A stretch of DNA of 39,286 nt from Nostoc sp. LEGE 06077 (GTDB lineage Bacteria; Cyanobacteriota; Cyanobacteriia; Cyanobacteriales; Nostocaceae): contig NZ_JADEWI010000061.1 of the NCBI RefSeq assembly GCF_015207705.1, forward strand, positions 1-39,286, in the 5' to 3' direction. Of this stretch, positions 25,040 to 33,863 are shown piece by piece. Numbering within the stretch: position 1 is the first letter of the stretch; every line of letters starts with the position of its first letter. Under the pieces are notes generated by a model. That model was given only the letters and a program-made list of their open reading frames with translations, ran no database searches and had not been told where the DNA came from. A program made the position numbers and the translations under genes.

Positions 25040-26923
25040 ATGATCGGTAAGCTACTAGATAATCGTTACCAAGTAATTCAAGTGCTGGCTAAGGGAGGCT
25101 TTGGTCAAACCTACATCGCCCAAGATACCAGACGGCCAGGAAATCCCATCTGCGTTGTCAAGCACCTCAAGCCTACCAGTTCTGACCCCAGAATTTTTGA
25201 AACTGCCAAGCGCCTGTTCCAAAACGAAGCGGAAACTTTGGAACGCTTGGGATATCATGACCAAATTCCTCGCTTGCTGGCTTACTTTGACGAAAACCAA
25301 GAATTCTTTTTAGTCCAGGAATATATTGAAGGACATCCTTTAGCTGATGAATTAATTTCTGGTCAACGCTGGAGTGAAGGCCAAGTTCTGCAAATGTTGC
25401 AGGAAGTGTTAGGTATTTTAGAGTTTGTCCATCAACAAGGTGTAATTCACCGCGATATTAAACCAGATAATATTATTCGGCGCTCATCGGACAATAAATT
25501 AGTTTTAGTCGATTTTGGAGCAGTTAAACAGTTAAGTTCCTCAATGGTGACGGTTGGCGGACAACCTACTGCGACTGTGGCTATTGGGACTCCTGGCTAT
25601 ATGCCAACGGAACAAGGACAAGGTAAACCCCGCCCCAATAGTGATATTTATTCTTTAGGTATTATTGCTATTCAAGCACTTACAAGTGTATCGGCTTCGG
25701 AATTACAAGAAGATCCGGATACTGGGGAAATTCGTTGGCAACATTTAGCCCCTGTTAGCTATCGGTTAACATCTGTGTTAACGAAGATGGTGCATTATCA
25801 TTTTAAAGACCGCTACCAAACAGCCACAGAAGCACTGCAAGCTTGTTTGAATGTGATGAGTCCAGTTTTAACACCTGCTGCACCACCAGAACCAGCGATA
25901 AATTATGGTTATCCTGCGACTAAACAAGCTTCGTCTTTTCAGCCAACTCTGGCGGTTTCCCCAGCAAATCCTGGTACTACCAAACCCACCCGCAGAACTT
26001 CTAGCAAATCTGATCCCCTACCGTTGTTAATTGGTATACTTTTGGCTGGTAGTGCAGCGGCGTTGGTGGCAAATATCTACCCAAATGTAAGAAATTTCGC
26101 CGCTAATTTTACAGGTCAAAACGTCACCGCTGGGAATAAATGCTTGGCGATGGTGACAGGTAATTCTAATATTCGTTCTGAACCTAGTTCCATTAATTCT
26201 GATAATGTTCTCAAAACCATCGGTGAGGACACACAATTTGAGGTGACTGGCCTGCGGACAAAACGCAACTGGATACAAGTTAGACTAAATTCTGGGCGGT
26301 TGGCTTGGGCGTATGCAGATGTCATCTCCAATAATGATGAATGGATTGGTTGTCTGCGAGATAAAGGTATTGCGATTAAGACCGTTGATGATAGTACTGT
26401 GATAGCAGCTAGACCGCTTCCCAAACCAAAACCGAGTAAGGCGACCACTCCGCCAGCAGAAACCACAAATTCCGACTCTGGAAAATCAGAACCAGCAAAA
26501 CCTAGTGAGAACAGTGACAAGGTTGTTGAACAAGCTAGGAAGAAGTATGAGTCAGGAGATTTAGTCGGTGCGATCGCCTTATTACGGTCTATTCCCGCCA
26601 ATGCTTCGGCTGGTATTCAAGAAACAGGTAAGATAATAAGCCAATGGCAGCAAGATTGGACTAAAGCTGATGCACTGTTTAACGACATCAATAAAGCGAT
26701 GGATGATGGTAATTGGGATAAGGTTTTAGATTACAAAAATCATCCCGAAAAGTTACCCGATACCCAATACTGGCGCAATAAAATCGAGCCTTTATTTAAA
26801 CAAGCGGCTGATAATATCGGTAAACAGGCTTTTCCCCCTGTAGATCAGCAAAATAATCAAAAAACTCCCACAACAAAAAAACCAGCACCTAGCGCCAGTC
26901 CTAATAGTGAAAGTGGTTTATGA
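25040..26923 (+). CDS. Eukaryotic-type Ser/Thr protein kinase with membrane anchor and SH3 domain
   Basis: A 627-residue transmembrane kinase. The catalytic domain (about 10-275) has the glycine loop AKGGFGQTY, an adjacent VVKHLK for the ATP lysine, the catalytic loop HRDIKPDN and the metal-binding DFGAVKQ. It is followed by activation-loop GTPGYMPTEQ. A Pro/Ser linker leads to a membrane helix (about 330-350) and an SH3b-like module (about 365-440), with MVTGNSNIRSEPS and WIQVRLNSGRLAWAYADVI. The tail has helical, TPR-like segments. Kinase inside, sensor outside is the usual reading. A strong Shine-Dalgarno (GGGAGG) precedes the ATG at 25040. Targets are unknown. Confidence 0.94.
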   Translation: MIGKLLDNRYQVIQVLAKGGFGQTYIAQDTRRPGNPICVVKHLKPTSSDPRIFETAKRLFQNEAETLERLGYHDQIPRLLAYFDENQEFFLVQEYIEGHPLADELISGQRWSEGQVLQMLQEVLGILEFVHQQGVIHRDIKPDNIIRRSSDNKLVLVDFGAVKQLSSSMVTVGGQPTATVAIGTPGYMPTEQGQGKPRPNSDIYSLGIIAIQALTSVSASELQEDPDTGEIRWQHLAPVSYRLTSVLTKMVHYHFKDRYQTATEALQACLNVMSPVLTPAAPPEPAINYGYPATKQASSFQPTLAVSPANPGTTKPTRRTSSKSDPLPLLIGILLAGSAAALVANIYPNVRNFAANFTGQNVTAGNKCLAMVTGNSNIRSEPSSINSDNVLKTIGEDTQFEVTGLRTKRNWIQVRLNSGRLAWAYADVISNNDEWIGCLRDKGIAIKTVDDSTVIAARPLPKPKPSKATTPPAETTNSDSGKSEPAKPSENSDKVVEQARKKYESGDLVGAIALLRSIPANASAGIQETGKIISQWQQDWTKADALFNDINKAMDDGNWDKVLDYKNHPEKLPDTQYWRNKIEPLFKQAADNIGKQAFPPVDQQNNQKTPTTKKPAPSASPNSESGL

Positions 26924-27003
26924 TTTATAGTTCGCCAAAATAGCGCCTAGGGGCTAAAGAAGACAGTTTTGTAGGAGGGACTGTTTTGCTAAACAAACTA
27001 AAC

Positions 27004-27022
27004 AGGGGCGTACTTCGCCCCT
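27004..27022. repeat. Short GC-rich palindrome
   Basis: AGGGGCG (27004-27010) and CGCCCCT (27016-27022) flank TACTT. This AGGGGCGTACTTCGCCCCT motif is a recurrent extragenic palindrome in Nostocales. On the minus strand it comes just after the rbfA stop and may help terminate there. Confidence 0.6.
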
Positions 27023-27035
27023 ACTACAGTTATTT

Positions 27036-27440
27036 TTAATCTTCTTCTGCGCCTATGTCTTCTTCGCTATCTAAAGTTTCAGGCGATCGCGCATCCTGGA
27101 GTTTATTCAACAGAGATAATACTTTATTACCCCGTTCTATGGAACGGTCTTCGATAAAAATTACCTCTGGTGTCCGACGCAGGCGTACCCTAGCACCAAG
27201 TTCACTACGTACAAAACCCGTAGCAGACTTTAAGCCTGCCATTGTTTCTGCTTTAGCGTCCTCTGTACCATAAATACTGACGTAGATTTTGGCGTGCTGC
27301 AAATCGCCAGAAACGTCTACATCGGTGACACTAACCATACCTGAACCCACACGGTCGTCTTTAATTCCGTTGAGTAACATTTGGCTAACTTCCCGTTTAA
27401 TTAATTCAGCAACACGGGAAACGCGGCGATTTGTAGCCAT
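27036..27440 (-). CDS. rbfA: Ribosome-binding factor A
   Basis: RbfA binds the 30S precursor and helps maturation of the 16S 5' end, especially in the cold. The 134-residue protein has the KH-like core, with [37 protein letters not shown] and [18 protein letters not shown]. An acidic tail ([10 protein letters not shown]) follows. The ATG at 27440 starts the conserved N-terminus. ycf33 lies about 155 bp upstream on the same strand, a neighbourhood seen in other cyanobacteria, and a heptad repeat sits in between. Confidence 0.95.
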   Translation of the reverse strand: MATNRRVSRVAELIKREVSQMLLNGIKDDRVGSGMVSVTDVDVSGDLQHAKIYVSIYGTEDAKAETMAGLKSATGFVRSELGARVRLRRTPEVIFIEDRSIERGNKVLSLLNKLQDARSPETLDSEEDIGAEED

Positions 27441-27508
27441 AAAATCTTTGCCTCCTCACAGAGGTTATAAAACATCAATAATCGAAATCTGGGAAGGACT
27501 CTGAGAAA

Positions 27509-27536
27509 GTGCTGAGTGCTGAGTGCTGAGTGCTGA
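27509..27536. repeat. Four perfect GTGCTGA heptads
   Basis: Four identical 7-bp units, GTGCTGA, head to tail, in the space between ycf33 and rbfA. This is the most perfect STRR array in the window, so it is probably recent. Confidence 0.9.
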
Positions 27537-27594
27537 GTATAAACCCAGTAGCTATCAGATTTTCGACTATAACAACAGCCCCAAGCTTCCCAGC

Positions 27595-27801
27595 CTAAAT
27601 TGCACTCAAACCCAGCATAGCGCGTAGGGTGAGAGTCATGAAAGCCAGACCGCCCAGTAATAAGCCGACTACGGCAACTAAGGTGACTGGACGTTTTAAC
27701 AAGGGCAATAATGGCTCAAATGTGTTCACCAGAAGCCCGACGAGGATAGTAATTAAGTAGCGGGGGTAGCGAAAAACGTTCTCCCAAAATCCGTCAAACA
27801 T
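27595..27801 (-). CDS. ycf33: DUF751/Ycf33-family small membrane protein
   Basis: A 68-residue protein that matches DUF751, the family of plastid Ycf33. It starts FWENVFRYPRYLITILVGLLV, as in Ycf33. A second hydrophobic helix (about 38-62) and the Gly-rich VVGLLLGGLAFMTL follow. Two membrane spans are expected, probably in the thylakoid or plasma membrane. Function is unknown. Its place just upstream of rbfA on the same strand supports the assignment. Confidence 0.87.
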   Translation of the reverse strand: MFDGFWENVFRYPRYLITILVGLLVNTFEPLLPLLKRPVTLVAVVGLLLGGLAFMTLTLRAMLGLSAI

Positions 27802-27964
27802 GGAAATCTAAACTGCCTTGTTATGAAATGACGATTGTTTTGATATGCTTTATCTACCCAATTGTAATCTATGCGGATGAAAATTACTCACCTAATATAG
27901 AATATGCGTCGGCAGTTATATCCTGTTATATTTATTAGCTTAATTTTAGTGAAATTGTTTGTAA

Positions 27965-28798
27965 ATGGTTATTCAAATGCTTCCTGAAACTTGCCCACGT
28001 CCATTTTTAAAATGGGCAGGTGGTAAAAGTAGGTTAATTCAACAATATATTCCTTATTTTCCCAAGTTTTATCAGACTTACTACGAACCCTTTTTAGGTG
28101 GTGGGGCGGTTTTTTTTCATTTGCAACCAACAACCGCCATCTTAACTGATATTAATGCCGAACTAATTACTACTTATCGCTGTGTTAGAGATCAAGTTGA
28201 AGATTTAATTGGCTTATTACAAGAGCATAAATCCAAACATAATCGAGATTATTATTATAGTGTGCGTTCTCATCCAGGTATAAATGATTTAGAGCAGGCT
28301 GCTCGGTTAATTTATTTAAATAAAACCTGTTATAACGGCTTATATCGTGTCAATTCTCAAGGTAAATTCAACGTTCCTTTAGGTAGTTATAAAAACCCGA
28401 ATATTTGTCCAGCAGATTTACTACGAACTGCATCTAAATCGCTTTCATCTTGTGAGATCAAGCGGGCAGACTTTATGAATGTGTTGAATTACGCTAAGAG
28501 TAGTGATGATTTTGTGTTTTGCGATCCACCTTATCATCCTATCAGCAACACTAGTTATTTTACAGGTTATAATGGCAATTCTTTTGGTGAACAAGACCAA
28601 ACACGTTTGCGAGATGCCTGTGCAGAGTTAGCAAATCGTGGTGTCAAAGTTATGGTCTGTAATTCTGATTGCGAATTTATTAGAAAAATATATAAAGAAA
28701 TCAACTTTAATATTTATGCGATCGCTGCCTCTCGGTCAATTAACTCTAATACCAAAAAGCGCGGCATAATTAGCGAATTATTAATAACTTCCTATTGA
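27965..28798 (+). CDS. Dam-type DNA adenine N6-methyltransferase (D12 class)
   Basis: A 277-residue alpha-type methyltransferase that puts a methyl group on adenine N6. The AdoMet motif PFLKWAGGKSRL (13-24) and the catalytic DPPY (187-190) are intact. EPFLGGGAVFFHL and TCYNGLYRVN fit the Dam/DpnM branch. That branch usually recognises GATC, the centre of the HIP1 octamer; specificity is inferred and not readable here. It overlaps the 3' end of the converging nuclease-like gene by 7 bp, an arrangement typical of restriction-modification pairs. Dam-like orphan methylases are also known in Anabaena. The ATG at 27965 is accepted; MLPETC five codons in is an alternative. Confidence 0.88.
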   Translation: MVIQMLPETCPRPFLKWAGGKSRLIQQYIPYFPKFYQTYYEPFLGGGAVFFHLQPTTAILTDINAELITTYRCVRDQVEDLIGLLQEHKSKHNRDYYYSVRSHPGINDLEQAARLIYLNKTCYNGLYRVNSQGKFNVPLGSYKNPNICPADLLRTASKSLSSCEIKRADFMNVLNYAKSSDDFVFCDPPYHPISNTSYFTGYNGNSFGEQDQTRLRDACAELANRGVKVMVCNSDCEFIRKIYKEINFNIYAIAASRSINSNTKKRGIISELLITSY

Positions 28799-29271
28799 AG
28801 ATTTTTATTCGCCCAGGCAATAAATCTATCTAAACTATAAACTCCAAGTAAGTTATGGTTTAGCTTAACTTGTTGCCTGAGCCATTGAATTGCTCCTTCC
28901 CGCATACCTTCACCACCAATCACAACGATTGCTGGTGCGGGATAATATTCCTGAATATTCATACTCAAATAAGGAAATTTTTCATCTACAGAACCGCCAC
29001 TTTCTTGCCATTTACATTCAATAATTAATCCTGTGGGAATGATAGGTAAGCCAACAACATAAAAATCAACTTTCAACAAAGTATTATAAATTCCTGCACC
29101 AATATAAACTTGCTTAGCATAACGTTTTGGTAATAAATTAGCAGTCAAAAGATATTCTTTGGTGACGTGATTTCCAACTTGAAAATAACCATGTCCAGTT
29201 AATATTGCCTCTACATTACTTTCTAGAATCTTCCCTGCCTGATTTGCCCGCTTGCCTTGAGTCATAGTCAT
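28792..29271 (-). CDS. PD-(D/E)XK nuclease-fold protein, possible restriction enzyme
   Basis: A 159-residue protein with a clean PD-(D/E)XK core: Glu18 in the first helix, Asp69 in LLKVDFYVV, and Glu85-x-Lys87 in LIIECKWQ. The active site looks intact, so DNA cleavage is plausible. The C-terminal part has YYPAPAIVVIGGEG and a closing helix. The ATG at 29271 has a strong ribosome site (GGAGGG) and is preferred to a GTG at 29289. It converges on the adenine methylase gene, with the stops overlapping by 7 bp. Together they may form a compact type II restriction-modification unit. Its short length and lack of a recognisable target-recognition domain leave other DNA-repair-like roles possible. Confidence 0.75.
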   Translation of the reverse strand: MTMTQGKRANQAGKILESNVEAILTGHGYFQVGNHVTKEYLLTANLLPKRYAKQVYIGAGIYNTLLKVDFYVVGLPIIPTGLIIECKWQESGGSVDEKFPYLSMNIQEYYPAPAIVVIGGEGMREGAIQWLRQQVKLNHNLLGVYSLDRFIAWANKNLQ

Positions 29272-29463
29272 TCTCAAGCCCTCCGCCACACTTCACATCT
29301 ATTCTAGAATTTCATGGAAGCAGAGATATATAGACAGTTACTTAATATGAATTTTCAAAGTGGAAAAAAGTGGGATATTTTTGGTACTTGTGTACTAAAT
29401 AACGAGGGTGAAATGTCCATGAATTTAGATGAACAAAAACTCTGCGAAACTCTGCGTTAAAAC

Positions 29464-30681
29464 TCAACCAGTTTGTACTTCGCTATGACCATTACGGATT
29501 CCCCAAGCAATCTCTAGTAGATGAGTCCAGCGTTTTTGCAATTGTTTGGGAGTACATTTTAAAGCTTTAGCGATCGCCTGATCACTATGTCTAGCTGCTT
29601 TTAACTGTAGAATTTGCTGTTGCTGGGGAGAAAGTACTTGAATAAAAGTTTCCCACTGTTGAGAAGACAAACCTAATTTTTGTTCTAAACCTGCGCCTAA
29701 CCATTGATGGACTAATTGCCATTGGTGCTGCTTAGAGAACTTTTCTACATGATATTTGAAGCGCTGTTGCAGATAATCGCGCTGGCGGCTGGTTAAACCG
29801 AGAATTTGGTCAATTTCTGGTGCAGATAAATCTTGCAGCTTCAAGCTGAGGTAGTCAACACAGTCAGATTGACCTTGAGATTCTAAATATTTGACTAATT
29901 CAGAGATAACGCGATCGCGTTCTGATTCTTCGGATAAATCAACATGACCTTGAGCAATCATTTTAGAACGGATTTGTTGCACCGCGGGATTGCGTTGGTA
30001 AGATTCTCCATCTTCACCTTTCGCCGACTCGACAGCCATTTCAATATCTACAGCTGTTTCTTGGGGCTGACGACGGGCAAAGCCTTGAGCGCGTAAGATC
30101 ACTAATTGTTGATTATTTCCACCAGGTAAATTAATCCGGCGCTTGGCATATTGCTCTGTAAATGCCATATATTCAGCTAATTGCAGCTGAGTGCGGGGTT
30201 GGTAATCTTCAGCTAATTCATTTTCCCGTCGGAAAGCTTTAATCGCCTCAATATAAAAAGCTTGCAGAAAATCTTCAATCAAATTGTAACGAGCGTCAAA
30301 TCCATATTCTGCCCCAGATGGCGTAACATGGCGGTAAACCATTGCACCCAAACTACTGTGTAACTCCACCCGTCCCCGCCGAGAACCAAGTTGATAGTAG
30401 TGCAAACATTTGTGCAGCCGATGTTTTGCTAAAGTTAGCTGCCAAGATTGGACTTGTCCAGATGTTTGGATGCGAGAACTCTTATCACAAATCCGTCTGA
30501 CTTCTTTGGCTATGCGTTGTGCTACAGCTTGTACACATCCAGCACTGGCTTTGACTTGCGCCTGTATTTCCTGACACAACAGTGGCATTAAAGTATCTGT
30601 AGCTGGGGATTCTTCAATAGCAACATTGCTAACAAAAAAATTGGGTGTGGAGGTTGGTAGATTTACAAGGTTAGCTTTCAT
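29464..30681 (-). CDS. HetZ-family protein (HetZ-related)
   Basis: A 405-residue protein of the HetZ family, known only from cyanobacteria. HetZ itself is a DNA-binding regulator of early heterocyst differentiation. The family blocks are all present: QSWQLTLAKHRLHKCLHYYQLGS-like block near 70-90, YNLIEDFLQAFYIEAIKAFRRE, LAEYMAFTEQYAKRRINLPG, and LGLTSRQRDYLQQRFKYHVEKFS. The helix-turn-helix-like end has DQAIAKALKCTPKQLQKRW. I cannot separate true HetZ from the paralogues annotated as HetZ-related. The usual hetZ neighbours (patU genes) are absent, which favours a paralogue. The ATG at 30681 has an AGGA ribosome site; the frame extends further but weakly. Confidence 0.82.
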   Translation of the reverse strand: MKANLVNLPTSTPNFFVSNVAIEESPATDTLMPLLCQEIQAQVKASAGCVQAVAQRIAKEVRRICDKSSRIQTSGQVQSWQLTLAKHRLHKCLHYYQLGSRRGRVELHSSLGAMVYRHVTPSGAEYGFDARYNLIEDFLQAFYIEAIKAFRRENELAEDYQPRTQLQLAEYMAFTEQYAKRRINLPGGNNQQLVILRAQGFARRQPQETAVDIEMAVESAKGEDGESYQRNPAVQQIRSKMIAQGHVDLSEESERDRVISELVKYLESQGQSDCVDYLSLKLQDLSAPEIDQILGLTSRQRDYLQQRFKYHVEKFSKQHQWQLVHQWLGAGLEQKLGLSSQQWETFIQVLSPQQQQILQLKAARHSDQAIAKALKCTPKQLQKRWTHLLEIAWGIRNGHSEVQTG

Positions 30682-31053
30682 GAATTTTCCTAGGGTAGGG
30701 TATAGCACCGTAACTACAACGCAAAGATAGCATCTGAAAACGTTCTTGTCTGGAAAATTATTAAGTATTCATCCATACAAGATTCATTGCCAGCACTGCT
30801 TATGTATATGACTGTAGGGAATTTAAAAAAGTTACAGTGAAAGTAATGTGTCGCTTTTTTCATCCGTAACCAAATTGTAGGCCGCACACACATATTCATC
30901 ATGCCCACAACTGGTTAAAATCCTTGCTATATATACTTTTACTCCTATCCTGACTACCCAATTCCAACCATGACTCAGTATGACAATCCCCAAACTGGAG
31001 CATTTTTAATCCTCGTTTCCGAAACAGAAGTTTCAGCTTGTGAAGTACGTTTT
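30682..31053. other. Intergenic region upstream of the HetZ-family gene
   Basis: There are 372 bp between the HetZ-family start and the Sua5/YrdC stop. No gene, tRNA or clear terminator is seen. The region is AT-rich near 30710-30840 and would hold the promoter of the HetZ-family gene. I could not identify boxes with confidence. Confidence 0.5.
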
Positions 31054-31713
31054 TTAAACCCACGTGGCTACTGCTTCCCAACCTAACCCCCGTCTCGTAA
31101 TTACTGCTTCGTCTCCTGTTAAGTCCAAAATTGTCGATACCTGATATGTTGGCTCTTCACCTGTGTCTACAATCACATCTACTAAGTTATCCAGATAATC
31201 AAATAGTTCTACCCGTGATAGCTGAGGTTCAACATTTGAAATAAATTTCCCATCATCGGCCTCATTGCTGGGCAAATGTGCCGAAGTTGAAATAATGGGG
31301 TTTTCTAAAGCTTCTAGTAAAGCTAGGCATACAGGATGATTCGGTACGCGAATACCTGTAGTTTTCCGCTTGGGATTTTGCACCAGTCGAGGTACTAACT
31401 TAGTGGCAGGTAGCAAAAACGTGTAAGGGCCAGGAATTAGCCGCTTCATCAATCGATAAGCTGTATCGCTGACAAACGCATAGGTCGCTACATTTGACAA
31501 TGAAGGACACAAAAATGTTAATGGTTTATCATTCGCTAACTGCTTGATTTTCCTCACTCGTTCCACCGCTGACTTAGCATTTAAATCACAACCGATCGCA
31601 TAGACCGTATCAGTAGGGTAAAGCATGACTGCGCCATCTGAGAGCGCTGACTTTATTTCTTCTATTCGACGGCTTTGGGGATTATCCGGATGCACTGTGA
31701 GAATTTTTGCCAT
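31054..31713 (-). CDS. Sua5/YciO/YrdC-family protein (threonylcarbamoyl-AMP synthase type)
   Basis: A 219-residue protein of the YrdC fold. TsaC/Sua5 members make threonylcarbamoyl-AMP for the t6A base at position 37 of ANN-decoding tRNAs. Visible marks are GAVMLYPTDTVYAIGCDL at the start, KIKQLANDKPLTFL with the KxR/K anion site, RLIPGPYTFLL, RKTTGIRVPNHP and PIISTSAHLPS. There is no Sua5 C-terminal domain. YciO-like paralogues share these motifs, so the exact role is not certain. The ATG at 31713 matches the family; the longer frame runs through repeat DNA. It is divergent from larC. Confidence 0.87.
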   Translation of the reverse strand: MAKILTVHPDNPQSRRIEEIKSALSDGAVMLYPTDTVYAIGCDLNAKSAVERVRKIKQLANDKPLTFLCPSLSNVATYAFVSDTAYRLMKRLIPGPYTFLLPATKLVPRLVQNPKRKTTGIRVPNHPVCLALLEALENPIISTSAHLPSNEADDGKFISNVEPQLSRVELFDYLDNLVDVIVDTGEEPTYQVSTILDLTGDEAVITRRGLGWEAVATWV

Positions 31714-31771
31714 AGAACACGGTATTTTGGGAAATGGGGCAGGGGAAAGGGAGACAAGGAAGCAGAGGGAT

Positions 31772-31813
31772 AATGACAAAGGACAAATGACTATTGACCA
31801 TTGAGCATTAACT
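31772..31813. repeat. Heptameric tandem repeat (AATGACA type) before larC
   Basis: Six 7-bp units: AATGACA, AAGGACA, AATGACT, ATTGACC, ATTGAGC, ATTAACT. They end 8 bp before the larC ATG, so they make up its leader or promoter-proximal DNA. Confidence 0.8.
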
Positions 31814-31820
31814 AACCTAT

Positions 31821-33086
31821 ATGAGTAAAATAGCTTATCTTCAATGCCCGACGGGAATTTCTGGTGATATGTGCCTGGGAGCCTTAGTCAGTTTGGGTGT
31901 TCCTGTAGAGTATTTAAGTACAAAATTAAATGACTTAGGAATCTCAAAGGAGTACCATTTACGGGCAGAATTTGTCCAGAAAAATGGTCAACAGGCAACT
32001 AAGGTGTATGTGGATTTAGTAGAAAAGCATCACCATGACCACAAACACGATCACCATCATGGCCGTCATCTGCCAGAAATCGAGCAAATGATTCTTCAGG
32101 CGAAATTGCCACCACGAGCCGAAGCTTGGAGTTTAGAAGTATTCCAACAATTAGCAGTAGCAGAAGGTGCAGTGCATGGGATTGCACCGGAAAAAGTACA
32201 CTTCCATGAAGTTGGTGCCGTGGATGCGATTGTGGATATTGTCGGCACTTGTTTGGGTTTAGATTGGTTGGGAATTGATAGCGATCGCGCAGGATTTCCC
32301 TTACTTTACTGCTCGGCATTTCCCACAGGTGGTGGTACGGTGCGGGCTGCACATGGTCAAATGGCAGTACCAGTGCCAGCAGTATTGAAATTATGGGAAA
32401 TGAGGGGTTGCCCGGTTTATAGTAACGGCATTGAAAAGGAACTGGTAACACCAACAGGAGCTGCGATCGCCACTACATTAGTCAGAGAATTTGGGAATCC
32501 GCCATCGATGACGATTAAACAAGTGGGATTGGGCGCGGGAACTATTAATCTTCCTATTCCCAATATAATACGCCTGTGGCTGGGTGAAAGCACCAGCCTA
32601 CAGGCAGATGTCGCCCCTTCTCAACAAATCAGCCCGATTTTAGAAACCATCTCCGTACTCGAAACTCAAATTGATGACTTAAACCCCCAAGCGATTGGCT
32701 ATGTATTTGAAGCCTTATTTGCCGCAGGTGCAGTGGATGTCTTCACCCAGCCTATAGGTATGAAGAAGTCCCGTCCAGGTATCTTATTAACAGTTATCTG
32801 TCATCTTGATAATTTACTCAAGTGTGAAGCAATTTTATTCCGTGAAACTAGCACTTTGGGTATTCGTCGCACTACCCAGCAACGCGCCATCCTGCAACGA
32901 GAAATTCAACAAGTCGAAACAAAATATGGCAATGTACGTATCAAAGTCGCATGGCAAGGAGAATTACAAGATAAATTTATTACCAATGTGCAGCCAGAAT
33001 ATGAAGATTGTGCCGAATTAGCTCGACAACACAATCTGCCTTGGCGGGAAATTCATCGGCTTGCTCTTCAGAGTTGGTATTCATAA
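31821..33086 (+). CDS. larC: LarC: nickel-pincer cofactor cyclometallase
   Basis: LarC inserts nickel into the pyridinium-dithioester mononucleotide to give the nickel-pincer nucleotide cofactor of lactate racemase and relatives. The 421-residue protein is full length. CPTGISGDMCLGAL starts the family; a His/Asp-rich metal-binding stretch (HHHDHKHDHHHGRH, about 70-83) follows. VHFHEVGAVDAIVDI, TPTGAAIATTL and QIDDLNPQAIGYVFEALF are family blocks. In some bacteria LarC is split by a programmed frameshift; here it is one frame. No larA, larB or larE lies in the window. The ATG at 31821 lacks a strong ribosome site and follows a heptad repeat. Confidence 0.94.
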   Translation: MSKIAYLQCPTGISGDMCLGALVSLGVPVEYLSTKLNDLGISKEYHLRAEFVQKNGQQATKVYVDLVEKHHHDHKHDHHHGRHLPEIEQMILQAKLPPRAEAWSLEVFQQLAVAEGAVHGIAPEKVHFHEVGAVDAIVDIVGTCLGLDWLGIDSDRAGFPLLYCSAFPTGGGTVRAAHGQMAVPVPAVLKLWEMRGCPVYSNGIEKELVTPTGAAIATTLVREFGNPPSMTIKQVGLGAGTINLPIPNIIRLWLGESTSLQADVAPSQQISPILETISVLETQIDDLNPQAIGYVFEALFAAGAVDVFTQPIGMKKSRPGILLTVICHLDNLLKCEAILFRETSTLGIRRTTQQRAILQREIQQVETKYGNVRIKVAWQGELQDKFITNVQPEYEDCAELARQHNLPWREIHRLALQSWYS

Positions 33087-33101
33087 AAGAATTAACAAGA
33101 A

Positions 33102-33133
33102 AGGAGTCAGAATAATTTTAAATTCTGACTCCT
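33102..33133. terminator. Bidirectional hairpin between larC and the lipoprotein gene
   Basis: A perfect 12-bp stem, AGGAGTCAGAAT (33102-33113) against ATTCTGACTCCT (33122-33133), with an 8-nt loop. It sits between two converging genes. The arms are of the same GAGTCAG/CTGACTC heptad type as the prfC repeat, so STRR DNA may have become a terminator here. Confidence 0.6.
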
Positions 33134-33168
33134 AAATTTTGTGTTCCCTACTTTGAATTGACTATAAT

Positions 33169-33765
33169 TTAGTCAATATTTCTTAATGACCGATTTACAG
33201 CATCGCCTGCATCTTCACCTGCACGACGGGCATTTTTACCCAAGTCTTGAGCAGCATTACTGGTATTGTCTTTGAGGTTTTCAACACCACGTTTTGCTCC
33301 CTTCGCCACACCTTCGGCTGTTTCTTGAGCAGAACTACCAATGTCTTCACCCAAGTTTTTTACTCTTTCAGGAAAAGGTGTACCTTGGCGATAATTCCGA
33401 GCATACTGATCTGGGCTATCAATACCTTTTTGATTAATGTTTCTTTCGGCATTTCTGCTCAAATTGTCTGCTCTATTATTTGCCGATTTTTCAAAATTTT
33501 TCGCTCTCGGATCTACATCACTAAAGTTATTCATCCCACCTTCAGGGGTATTGAGGTTATACTCTTTGGTCGGGTCTTGACGTTTAGTATAAGCTGATTC
33601 AGCACCAGGCTGGGCATAGCCTGATTCAGCACCCGGTTGTGGTGGTTGACCTGCAATAGTTGGTCTGTTACAAGCTTGTGTCAGGATGAGAAACATACCT
33701 GCCAAGAAAACGCTTAAAACTTTCAAAGGGCGAATATTCTTTACCCAATTAATGACTTTTTTCAT
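33169..33765 (-). CDS. Lipoprotein with LEA-like C-terminal repeats (A)
   Basis: A 198-residue lipoprotein. The basic start (KKVINWVKNIRPLK) leads to a hydrophobic core and lipobox LTQAC near residue 32. A duplicated QPGAESGYAQPGAESAY segment follows, then a long hydrophilic region. The last 70 residues (AQETAEGVAKGAKRGVENL, ending AGDAVNRSLRNID) are Ala/Gly/Lys/Asp-rich helices like those of LEA or desiccation proteins. It resembles the cyanobacterial DUF6658 lipoproteins (name from memory, tentative). The next gene upstream codes for a related lipoprotein, so the pair probably arose by duplication. A good Shine-Dalgarno (AAGGAG) supports the ATG at 33765. Location: plasma- or outer-membrane anchored. 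Confidence 0.78.
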   Translation of the reverse strand: MKKVINWVKNIRPLKVLSVFLAGMFLILTQACNRPTIAGQPPQPGAESGYAQPGAESAYTKRQDPTKEYNLNTPEGGMNNFSDVDPRAKNFEKSANNRADNLSRNAERNINQKGIDSPDQYARNYRQGTPFPERVKNLGEDIGSSAQETAEGVAKGAKRGVENLKDNTSNAAQDLGKNARRAGEDAGDAVNRSLRNID

Positions 33766-33863
33766 GCTTTAACTCCTTGAATTTATCTAAGTAAGTTCCA
33801 AATTTATGGAGATTAAATTTAGCATCAAATTTTCGTCTCCAATGCGAGAATAAATCAAAAATT

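Noticed and set aside
31714-31779. Longer N-terminus of the Sua5/YrdC protein
   Set aside because: The extension is low-complexity and falls in repeat DNA; the family start MAKILTV is at 31713.
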